From NCBI GenBank assembly GCA_018712665.1, contig DVGP01000003.1, positions 1-5,516 of the forward strand: 5,516 bases of DNA, in the 5' to 3' direction. Of this stretch, positions 1 to 5,297 are shown piece after piece (the first letter of the stretch is position 1; each line of letters opens with the position of its first letter). The translations under genes were made by a program, and so were the position numbers. The stretch comes from Candidatus Pelethomonas intestinigallinarum (GTDB taxonomy: Bacteria; Bacillota; Clostridia; Oscillospirales; Oscillospiraceae). The notes under the pieces were generated by a model that had not been told where the DNA came from, did no database searches, and was given only the letters and a program-made list of their open reading frames with translations.

Positions 1-78
1 GCTTTTTTACTGCCATTGTGGGAGAACGGCTTGATGTATTCAGTTAGTGGAAACCCTTGATAACTCTGACTTTTTGCT

Positions 79-98
79 GTCCTAAATCGTCCTAATAT
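79..98. repeat. Tandem direct repeat GTCCTAA, 10-bp period
   Basis: GTCCTAA occurs at 79-85 and again at 89-95, exactly 10 bp apart, so both copies face the same side of the helix. Such phased repeats are typical of a DNA-binding protein site, for instance integrase arm-type sites. The function is inferred only from the position near the attachment-like site. Confidence 0.4.
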
Positions 99-216
99 CT
101 CCCAGCGACTCTTTGTTCATATAATTCGAAATCGTGTGGGCTGTTTCTCTGCCTGACCTCGCAACCCATTGATTTTACTGGACTTTTCTGATATGCTGAT
201 CAAAACGGTGACTTGC

Positions 217-236
217 TTTTCTACGGTTTTTCTACG
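217..236. repeat. Tandem direct repeat TTTTCTACG, 11-bp period
   Basis: TTTTCTACG is present at 217-225 and 228-236, an 11-bp period. A related TTCTACGG recurs at 314-321, and TTCTACGG is also found within the first copy (219-226). Helically phased short direct repeats beside a recombination core are a known arrangement for the N-terminal arm-binding domain of tyrosine integrases (Tn916 Int is the model). No protein is assigned here. Confidence 0.45.
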
Positions 237-339
237 CATCTGATGCTGTTCCGACCGATGGTGCGACGTGAGCGTGTGCGAGTGGATTCTGATCCTTGCG
301 TTACTCAAAATCCTTCTACGGATTTTATCCGAGTGGTTC

Positions 340-404
340 CCCAAACATCTCGAAATCAGTTTGGGAGCAATCCCACGTGGGTTCGAATCCCACCCGCTGC
401 GCCA
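340..404 (+). pseudogene. Truncated tRNA-Ser(CGA)-like gene / probable att site
   Basis: The 3' part of a class II tRNA is intact. It has anticodon loop CTCGAAA (349-355), 3' anticodon strand TCAGT (356-360), variable arm GGGA-GCAA-TCCC (363-374), and T arm GTGGG-TTCGAAT-CCCAC (377-393). These are followed by acceptor 3' strand CCGCTGC (394-400), discriminator G401 and CCA (402-404). CGA plus G73 and a long variable arm point to tRNA-Ser. The matching 5' acceptor strand GCAGCGG and the 5' anticodon strand ACTGA are absent, although a D-arm-like TATCCGAGTGG sits at 326-336. CCCAAAC (340-346) and GTTTGGG (359-365) form a perfect inverted repeat around the anticodon loop, as expected for recombinase core sites. 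The likely reading is the displaced 3' end of a tRNA gene used as an integration site. A simply decayed tRNA is the alternative. Confidence 0.65.
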
Positions 405-405
405 C

Positions 406-444
406 GTCGGAGCAAGCTATGTATCGCTTGCTCCGACTTTTTTT
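406..444 (+). terminator. Hairpin terminator directly after the tRNA CCA
   Basis: GTCGGAGCAAGC (406-417) pairs perfectly with GCTTGCTCCGAC (426-437), giving a 12-bp stem and an 8-nt loop. Seven Ts follow (438-444). The hairpin begins two bases after the CCA of the tRNA remnant, so it is likely the original tRNA gene terminator. This implies that native chromosome starts to its right. Confidence 0.8.
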
Positions 445-519
445 AAAAGTCAGAGCGCGCTCACGCCGCTGCTCCTCCTTTCCAAATCGCAACCGCTTAC
501 GCTGGGTTGCGATTTGGGT

Positions 520-542
520 CCGCCACTGCGCGGCGGTTTTTT
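520..542 (+). terminator. Small terminator-like hairpin with T6
   Basis: CCGCC (520-524) pairs with GGCGG (532-536) around a 7-nt loop and is followed by six Ts (537-542). It closes copy A of the intergenic repeat. The equivalent position in copy B has a weaker GCCC/GGGC hairpin and no T-run. The short stem makes it a modest terminator. Confidence 0.55.
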
Positions 543-579
543 CTTATCGCAAGGAAATATCGATTTTAACCGCCCCTTC

Positions 580-720
580 CACGTCGGAGCAAAGTCCGCT
601 TTGCTCCGACGTCTTTTTATGCCTGTGGCAAAAAAGACGTCATCAGCCCGCTCCCTTGCTCCTCCTTTCCAACTGCGACCCGCTGCGCTGGGCTCGCAGT
701 TGGTGTGCTGCCCTGCGGGC
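580..720. repeat. Structured intergenic repeat, copy B
   Basis: This is a second copy of the module at 405-542. Hairpin 1 has a perfect 14-bp stem (581-594 with 599-612). Hairpin 2, GACGTCTTTTT (608-618) with AAAAAGACGTC (631-641), overlaps the 3' arm of hairpin 1, so the two are mutually exclusive. The spacer TGCTCCTCCTTTCCAA (657-672) is identical to copy A. Hairpin 3 is CCAACTGCGA (669-678) with TCGCAGTTGG (694-703), extended by CCC/GGG across a bulge. Relative to copy A, at least four stem pairs of hairpin 3 changed on both sides, and the hairpin 1 tip changed from AGCAAGC/GCTTGCT to AGCAAAG/CTTTGCT. Confidence 0.6.
581..618 (+). terminator. 14-bp perfect hairpin with T5
   Basis: ACGTCGGAGCAAAG (581-594) and CTTTGCTCCGACGT (599-612) form a perfect stem with a TCCG loop. 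It is followed by CTTTTT (613-618). It would act as an intrinsic terminator on the plus strand. AAAAAAG at 630-636 gives the minus strand a weaker T-tract further out. It belongs to repeat copy B. Confidence 0.55.
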
Positions 721-826
721 CACATCCCAATATCAGCGGCTCCTCACGAATCCGCCAGCGGTGCAAGAGGAAAAGTTTACAATTTTTGCAGGAAAAGCTC
801 TGCCATATCCTGGGCAATTCGACTAC
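721..826. other. Intergenic stretch upstream of the operon promoter
   Basis: No gene, RNA or convincing repeat was found between repeat copy B and the -35 box at 827. The middle (about 770-800) is A/T-rich compared with its surroundings and could help the promoter, but no specific operator was recognised. Confidence 0.4.
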
Positions 827-854
827 TTGACAGGAGGTTTTTCTCTGTGATAAA
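827..854 (+). promoter_or_regulatory. Sigma-A promoter of the T-box operon
   Basis: A consensus -35 TTGACA (827-832) is followed after 16 bp by GATAAA (849-854). An extended -10 TG lies at 846-847, which compensates for the imperfect -10. An alternative -10 is TAAACT at 851-856 with an 18-bp spacer. Transcription would begin around 860, just before the T-box Stem I region. This is the only strong promoter seen before gene 1. Confidence 0.75.
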
Positions 855-860
855 CTGTGA

Positions 861-1145
861 AGCAAGTTCATCCTCAAACGCGTGGAAGGCGTTATGCCAT
901 ACAGGAGCAGCTTTCAGAGAGCCGGCGGGCGGTGCGAGCCGGTAAGCGGGCGGTATGGCGGCTGGCGCCGGAGCGGGCCGCCCCAAAGAAGGTTTCCGGT
1001 AGGGCGGCACGGCCTTGCCGCCGTTACCAGGGCAGGGGCTTGTTGGAGCCCTGACGAGTGCGCGCGTTTGCGTGAATCCGGGTGGTACCGCGATAAGTGA
1101 TTTGTCGTCCCGGGAACAGGAAAGCCTGTTCCCGGGGCGTTTTTT
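861..1145 (+). promoter_or_regulatory. T-box riboswitch leader (probable tRNA-Leu sensor)
   Basis: The T-box signature TGGTACCGCG (1083-1092) is preceded by GAATCCGG. Stem I shows the conserved distal-loop segment GGTGCGAGCC (931-940), an AG-rich bulge (CAGAGAG, 915-921) and a helix GCCATAC (896-902)/GTATGGC (953-959). Below that helix, GGCG (888-891)/CGCC (966-969) would enclose a loop whose 3' side is GG-CTG-G (960-965). CTG (962-964) followed by a purine is the best specifier candidate, meaning Leu; GCT (Ala) is the alternative. A strong hairpin follows (998-1028), then another (1033-1053). The UGGU bulge (1083-1086) should pair with a tRNA having A73, which fits Leu and excludes Gly and Ser. 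CCGGG (1078-1082) can pair with CCCGG (1109-1113) to make the antiterminator, which competes with the terminator. Uncharged tRNA would favour readthrough. Confidence 0.93.
1106..1145 (+). terminator. T-box-controlled intrinsic terminator
   Basis: CCCGGGAACAGG (1109-1120) pairs perfectly with CCTGTTCCCGGG (1125-1136) around AAAG. The stem extends by CGT/GCG (1106-1108 with 1137-1139, one G-U pair). Six Ts follow (1140-1145). Its 5' arm shares CCCGG with the antiterminator, so the two folds exclude each other, as in standard T-box control. Confidence 0.95.
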
Positions 1146-1191
1146 GTTGTCGCCCGCCCTTATGCCAGACCAAGATAAAAGGAGAAGCGCC

Positions 1192-2604
1192 ATGAAGACT
1201 GTGAAACTTTCCGACATCACCCTGCGGGAGATCGGCAAGGCCCGCGCCGCGGCCCTGAGCTTCAAGGAGCGGGTGGAGATCGCCCGGACCCTGGACCGCC
1301 TCCAGGTGGACGCCATCGAGCTGCCCCCCATCCGGGATGAGAAGGCCGACGTGCTCAGCAACAAGACCATCGCCACCGTGGTGTCCTCCGCCCGGCTCTC
1401 CGCCGCCGTGGGCCTCACCGAGGAGAGCGTGGCCACCGCCTGGGAGAGCGTGAAGGCCGCCCGGGACCCCGCCCTCCACGTGATGGTCCCCGTCTCCCCG
1501 GTGCAGATGGAGTACCTGTGCCACAAGAAGGGCCCCGCCGTGCTGGAGCTGGTGAAGGCCCTGGTGGCCAAGGCCCGGTACTACACGGAGCATGTGGAGT
1601 TCTCTGCCCTGGACGCCACCCGGGCCGAGGGGGAGTTCCTCGACCAGGTTCTGGCCACCGCCGTGGCCTCCGGCGCCCAGGCGGTGACCCTGTGCGACTC
1701 CGCCGGGGTGATGACCCCCGACGAGTGCGCCGCCTTCCTGACGGACGTCCAGGCCAGGGTCCCCGGCCTGGAGCGGGTGGAGCTGGGGGTGGAGCTGGGC
1801 AACGCCATGCGGATGGCCTCCGCCTGCGCCGCCGCCGCCATCGACGCCGGGGCGGCTGTGGTCAAGACCGCCGTCATCGACCTGGACGTGCCCACCACCG
1901 AGGACTTCGCCGCCTACCTCCAGGTGAAGGGTGAGGCCAAGGGCCTGCGCTGCCGCCTGCGGACCACGGAGCTGGCCCGGTCCGCCGCCCAGCTGGGCTG
2001 GCTGCTCCAGAGCGAGCGCAGCAGCGGCTCCCCCTTCGACAGCGGCGTGCGGGAGAACGCCTCCGGCATCTGCCTCACCGCCGGGGACGACATCAGCGAG
2101 GTGGGGAAGGTGGTGCGCCACCTGGGCTACGACCTCACCGAGGAGGACAACGCCAAGGTCTACGAGGCCTTCCGCCGCATCGCGGAGAAGAAGCCCTTCA
2201 TCTCCGCCCGGGAGATGGACGCCATCGTGGCCAGCACCGCCCTCCAGGTGCCCTCCACCTACCGGATGGTGAATTACGTCATCACCTGCGGCAACGCCGT
2301 GTCCGCCATGGCCAGCGTGACGCTGGAGAAGGACGGCAAGGCCGTGACCGAGGTTCGGGCCGGGGACGGCCCCATCGACGCCGCCTTCCTGGCCATCGAG
2401 CAGGCGGTGGGCCACCACTATGAGCTGGACGACTTCCAGATCCAGACCGTCACCGAGGGCCGGGAGGCCATGGGCTCCGCCCTGGTGAAGCTCCGCTCCG
2501 GCGGCAAGGTCTACTCCGGCACCGGCATCTCCACCGACGTCATCGGCGCCAGCATCCGGGCCTACGTCAGCGCGCTGAACAAGATCGTCTACGAGGAGGT
2601 ATGA
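1192..2604 (+). CDS. Divergent 2-isopropylmalate synthase-like protein (HMGL-like barrel + LeuA regulatory domain)
   Basis: This 470-residue protein has the two-part design of 2-isopropylmalate synthase, which condenses acetyl-CoA with a 2-oxoacid in leucine synthesis (usually about 500-520 aa). Barrel landmarks are SDITLRE (7-13), FSALDATR (137-144) and VTLCDSAGVMTPDE (165-178). The C-terminal LeuA domain is well kept, with GDGPID (391-396) and STDVIGAS (447-454). The catalytic core is altered. The usual DTTLRDG-Q is DITLREIGK, so the metal-binding Asp is Glu13. The HxHND metal motif reads E201-L-G-N-A. The usual SGIH reads SGVR (284-287), and no GxGERxGN motif is seen. It may therefore be inactive, regulatory, or have changed chemistry. 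The start at ATG 1192 has GGAG at 1181-1184, 7 nt away; a longer in-frame start at 1015 lies inside the T-box and is rejected. It is the first gene of the T-box operon, and its 3' end carries the ribosome site of the next gene. Confidence 0.93.
   Translation: MKTVKLSDITLREIGKARAAALSFKERVEIARTLDRLQVDAIELPPIRDEKADVLSNKTIATVVSSARLSAAVGLTEESVATAWESVKAARDPALHVMVPVSPVQMEYLCHKKGPAVLELVKALVAKARYYTEHVEFSALDATRAEGEFLDQVLATAVASGAQAVTLCDSAGVMTPDECAAFLTDVQARVPGLERVELGVELGNAMRMASACAAAAIDAGAAVVKTAVIDLDVPTTEDFAAYLQVKGEAKGLRCRLRTTELARSAAQLGWLLQSERSSGSPFDSGVRENASGICLTAGDDISEVGKVVRHLGYDLTEEDNAKVYEAFRRIAEKKPFISAREMDAIVASTALQVPSTYRMVNYVITCGNAVSAMASVTLEKDGKAVTEVRAGDGPIDAAFLAIEQAVGHHYELDDFQIQTVTEGREAMGSALVKLRSGGKVYSGTGISTDVIGASIRAYVSALNKIVYEEV
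2594..2600 (+). promoter_or_regulatory. Ribosome binding site of gene 2, inside the end of gene 1
   Basis: AGGAGGT (2594-2600) lies within the last codons of gene 1 and 11 nt before ATG 2612. The spacing is slightly long. Only 7 nt separate the stop of gene 1 from the start of gene 2, so translational coupling and matched production of the two proteins are likely. Confidence 0.75.
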
Positions 2605-2611
2605 GAAGACC

Positions 2612-5092
2612 ATGAAGCTCTCCTTTACCATTCGCCACTGGCCCGGCATGGACTGGGGCCAGTTCTGCGCCGCCGCGGCGGACAGCCATCTGGCGGGGCT
2701 GGAGATCGACAGCGTATACAACCCCGTCCTCAGTCAGCGGATGAGCCCGGTGAACCCGGAGCTGGCGGTGGCCGCCCGGCGGGAGCTGGTGCGCCAGGGG
2801 CTGGAGGTGCCCTGCGTGGGGGTGGAGGCGGACCTGACGGCGGAGGAGGCCCCCGCCGAGACCGCCGCCGCCCTGGAGGCCGCTGCCAACCTGCTGGTGC
2901 CCTACGTGGTGGTCCACACCGCCAGCAGCGACGGCACCGCCGTCCGGGAGAAGCTGGCCCCCCTGGTGGATGCCGCGGAGCGAGCCGGGGTGGTGCTGCT
3001 GCTGGAGAGCAGCGGCGGCATGGCCGACACCCGGCGGCTGGTGGAGGTGCTGGACCACTTCGCCTGCGACAATCTGGCCGCCTGCTGGTGCATGTTCGAC
3101 ACCTGCCTGTGTGCCAAGGAAAGTCCCCAGCAGACCATCACCAACCTGGGGGCCTACGTCCGCCACGTCCGCGTCAGCGACGGCTCCGCCGGCAGCAGGA
3201 GCCCCGAGGTGGGCCACGAGCTCATCGGGGAGGGGGACCTGCCCCTCCAGGCTCTGATGGACGCCCTGCGCTCGGTGAACTACGACGGCTTCCTCTCCCT
3301 CCAGTGGGATCCCCAGTGGTCTGAGGGCTACGGGGACCTGGAGATGATTTTGACCCACTTCGCCGTCACCATGTCCGCCTACGCCCGGGAGGCGCGGCGG
3401 CAGAACCTCTACTACAGCCAGACCGGCGAGGGGCAGTACGTGTGGAAGAAGGACATCGTCATCGACTGCACCTTCCCCCAGGTGCTGGACCGGATGGTGG
3501 AGGAGTTCCCGGACCAGTACTGCTTTAAGTACACCACCCTGGACTACACCCGGACCTACAGCCAGTTCCGGGACGACGTGGACCAGTTCGCCAGGAGCCT
3601 CATCGCCATGGGGGTGAAGGCCGGGGACAAGGTGGCCGTGTGGGCCACCAACGTGCCAGCCTGGTTCATCACCTTCTGGGCCGCCACCAAGATCGGCGCC
3701 GTGCTGGTGACGGTGAACACCGCCTACAAGATCCACGAGGCGGAGTACCTCCTCCGCCAGTCCGACACCCACACCCTGGTGATGATCCAGGGCTACCGGG
3801 ACAGCGACTACGCCGGCATCATCGCCGAGCTGTGCCCGGAGCTCGCCTCCGCCGTCCCCGGCAAGCCCCTCCACTGCAAGCGCCTGCCCTTCCTGCACAA
3901 CGTGGTCACCGTGGGCTTCCGCCAGGCCGGGTGTCTGACCTGGGAGGAGGCGGTGGCCCTCAGCGGCCGGGTGCCCATGGAGGAGGTCCGCCGCCGGGCG
4001 GCCAGGGTCAATGTCCACGACGTGGCCAACATGCAGTACACCTCCGGCACCACCGGCTTCCCCAAGGGAGTCATGCTCACCCACTACAATGTGGTCAACA
4101 ACGGCAAGTACATCGGCGACCACATGGATCTGTCCACCGCCGACCGGATGATGATCCAGGTGCCCATGTTCCACTGCTTCGGCATGGTGCTGTCCATGAC
4201 CGCCTGCATGACCCACGGGGCCACTATGTGCCCCCTGCCCTACTTCTCCCCCAAGCCCGCCCTGGCCTGCGTCAACCAGGAGCGGATTACCGCCTTCAAC
4301 GGCGCGCCCACCATGTTCATCGCCATGATGAACCACGAGGACTTCCCCAAGACAGATTTCTCCTACATCCGCACCGGCATCATGGCCGGGTCCAACTGCC
4401 CCGCCGACCTGATGCGGAAGGCCGCCGACGTGATGAACATGAAGCAGATCGTCAGCGTCTACGGCCAGACCGAGGCATCCCCCGGGTGCACCATGTCCAG
4501 CTTCGACGACCCCCTGGACGTCCGCACCGACACCGTGGGCAGCGCCTTCGCCAACGTGGAGTGCAAGATCGTGGACCCGGATACCGGGGAGGAGTGCCCT
4601 GTGGGGGTCAGCGGCGAGTTCCTGGCCCGGGGCTACAACATCATGAAGGGCTACTACAAAATGCCCGACGCCACCGCCGCCGCCATCGAGCCCGACGGCT
4701 GGCTCCACACCGGGGACCTGGCCTGCGTGGACGAGAACGGCAACTACCAGATCACCGGGCGCTTGAAGGACATGATCATCCGGGGCGGCGAGAACATCTA
4801 CCCCAAGGAGATCGAGGAGTTCTACTACACCAACCCCAAGGTCTCCGACGTCCAGGTCATCGGCGTCCCCGACCAGCAGTACGGCGAGGAGATCATGGCC
4901 TGCATCATCCTCAAGGAGGGCCAGACCGCCACCGTGGAGGAGATGAAGGACTACGTCCGCTCCCACATGGCCAAGCACAAGGTCCCCCGGTACATCGAGT
5001 TTATGGACGCCTTCCCCATGAACGCCGCGGGGAAGATCCTCAAGTACAAGATGCGGGAGGACGCGGAGAAAAAGCTGGGGCTGAAGGGGTAA
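2612..5092 (+). CDS. Fusion: xylose-isomerase-like TIM barrel + acyl-CoA synthetase (AMP-binding)
   Basis: This 826-residue protein joins two enzymes. Residues 1 to about 262 resemble the sugar-phosphate isomerase/epimerase TIM barrel (AP_endonuc_2 family). Candidate metal-site residues are E132 (LLLES), D163 (FDTC) and H185/D190 (HVRVSD). The last usual Glu is Q231 (LSLQWDP), so metal binding may be weakened. After a short linker, about 280-826 is a complete acyl-CoA synthetase that activates a carboxylic acid with ATP and CoA. It has the P-loop YTSGTTGFPKG (476-486), YGQTE (617-621), GWLHTGD (696-702), ITGRLKD (714-720), IIRGGENIYPKEIE after it, and catalytic Lys808 in AAGKI. The AMP-binding part has the usual length (about 550 aa) for a stand-alone enzyme, so the barrel is an addition. 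No signal peptide or membrane segment is seen, so it is likely cytosolic. The substrate cannot be read; a medium- or branched-chain acid is plausible. It is the second and last gene of the T-box operon. Confidence 0.95.
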   Translation: MKLSFTIRHWPGMDWGQFCAAAADSHLAGLEIDSVYNPVLSQRMSPVNPELAVAARRELVRQGLEVPCVGVEADLTAEEAPAETAAALEAAANLLVPYVVVHTASSDGTAVREKLAPLVDAAERAGVVLLLESSGGMADTRRLVEVLDHFACDNLAACWCMFDTCLCAKESPQQTITNLGAYVRHVRVSDGSAGSRSPEVGHELIGEGDLPLQALMDALRSVNYDGFLSLQWDPQWSEGYGDLEMILTHFAVTMSAYAREARRQNLYYSQTGEGQYVWKKDIVIDCTFPQVLDRMVEEFPDQYCFKYTTLDYTRTYSQFRDDVDQFARSLIAMGVKAGDKVAVWATNVPAWFITFWAATKIGAVLVTVNTAYKIHEAEYLLRQSDTHTLVMIQGYRDSDYAGIIAELCPELASAVPGKPLHCKRLPFLHNVVTVGFRQAGCLTWEEAVALSGRVPMEEVRRRAARVNVHDVANMQYTSGTTGFPKGVMLTHYNVVNNGKYIGDHMDLSTADRMMIQVPMFHCFGMVLSMTACMTHGATMCPLPYFSPKPALACVNQERITAFNGAPTMFIAMMNHEDFPKTDFSYIRTGIMAGSNCPADLMRKAADVMNMKQIVSVYGQTEASPGCTMSSFDDPLDVRTDTVGSAFANVECKIVDPDTGEECPVGVSGEFLARGYNIMKGYYKMPDATAAAIEPDGWLHTGDLACVDENGNYQITGRLKDMIIRGGENIYPKEIEEFYYTNPKVSDVQVIGVPDQQYGEEIMACIILKEGQTATVEEMKDYVRSHMAKHKVPRYIEFMDAFPMNAAGKILKYKMREDAEKKLGLKG

Positions 5093-5114
5093 GGGCTCCT
5101 CTCCCCTCTCAAAA

Positions 5115-5156
5115 GCGCCGCCCGGCAAGGCCATACGCCTTGCCGGGCGGTGTTTT
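5115..5156 (+). terminator. Operon terminator after gene 2
   Basis: CCGCCCGGCAAGGC (5118-5131) pairs perfectly with GCCTTGCCGGGCGG (5137-5150), a 14-bp stem with a 5-nt CATAC loop. It is followed by TGTTTT (5151-5156). It lies 25 bp after the gene 2 stop codon and separates the operon from the aldo/keto reductase gene. Confidence 0.9.
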
Positions 5157-5215
5157 CGTTGGAATCGGTGCGATACCATGCCGCAAAGGCATAGCTCACC
5201 ATAAGCCACAGGCAT

Positions 5216-5244
5216 TTGCCTTTTGCCCGCTGTTCCTTTATAAT
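5216..5244 (+). promoter_or_regulatory. Sigma-A promoter of the aldo/keto reductase gene
   Basis: A perfect -10 TATAAT (5239-5244) is preceded after 17 bp by TTGCCT (5216-5221), a 4/6 match to the -35 consensus. Transcription should start near 5251, leaving a leader of about 47 nt. The near-palindrome AGGCATTTGCCT (5210-5221) overlaps the -35, and ATGCC/GGCAT (5178-5192) lies upstream. Either could be an operator, but this is only suggestive. Confidence 0.75.
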
Positions 5245-5297
5245 GATAAACAGGGGCCCTGCCCCGCCAGACCAACAGAGAAACGAGGGAACACGTC

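Larger units (their letters stand above)
1..348. other. Low-GC non-coding flank, probable end of an integrated element
   Basis: No credible gene is seen here. Open frames on both strands are short, lack a ribosome site and give low-complexity or Arg/Ser-rich peptides. Base composition is visibly more AT-rich than the genes beyond 1192. The stretch carries two pairs of short direct repeats spaced about one helical turn apart (79-98 and 217-236). It abuts the tRNA-derived attachment-like sequence at 340-404. I infer that it is the terminal, non-coding part of an integrated element whose genes lie to the left of the window; an integrase gene itself is not visible. Confidence 0.45.
405..542. repeat. 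Structured intergenic repeat, copy A
   Basis: The module contains four hairpins in order. Hairpin 1 is at 406-437 and hairpin 2 is GACTTTT/AAAAGTC (435-451), which shares three bases with hairpin 1. A spacer with the 16-nt TGCTCCTCCTTTCCAA (470-485) follows. Hairpin 3 has a perfect 13-bp stem, CCAAATCGCAACC (482-494) with 505-517. Hairpin 4 is CCGCC/GGCGG followed by six Ts (520-542). The same order recurs at 580-720 with different but complementary stem bases, so the structure seems to be what is conserved. It resembles dispersed REP- or MITE-like repeats. No transposase gene is present. Confidence 0.6.

Noticed and set aside
326..404. Intact functional tRNA-Ser
   Set aside because: The D-arm-like TATCCGAGTGG is close to the expected spacing, but the acceptor 5' strand, D-stem 3' strand and anticodon 5' strand do not pair.
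405..720. CRISPR array
   Set aside because: There are only two copies about 180 bp apart, with diverged stems and no regular spacers.
450..725. Minus-strand open frame of 91 codons through the repeats
   Set aside because: It translates the repeat itself. The AAGGAGG in the repeat is not placed before a plausible start with gene-like sequence.
268..945. Plus-strand open frame of 225 codons across the tRNA remnant and repeats
   Set aside because: It crosses the tRNA-like sequence, several terminators, both repeats and the operon promoter. It has no domain and no ribosome site.
1015..1191. Upstream in-frame start for gene 1
   Set aside because: These codons lie inside the T-box leader and terminator. 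ATG 1192 has a well-placed GGAG and matches the family N-terminus.
1024..2721. Long minus-strand open frame (565 codons) opposite gene 1
   Set aside because: It is a shadow of a GC-rich gene: His/Gly-rich, low complexity, no ribosome site, and it runs through the T-box.
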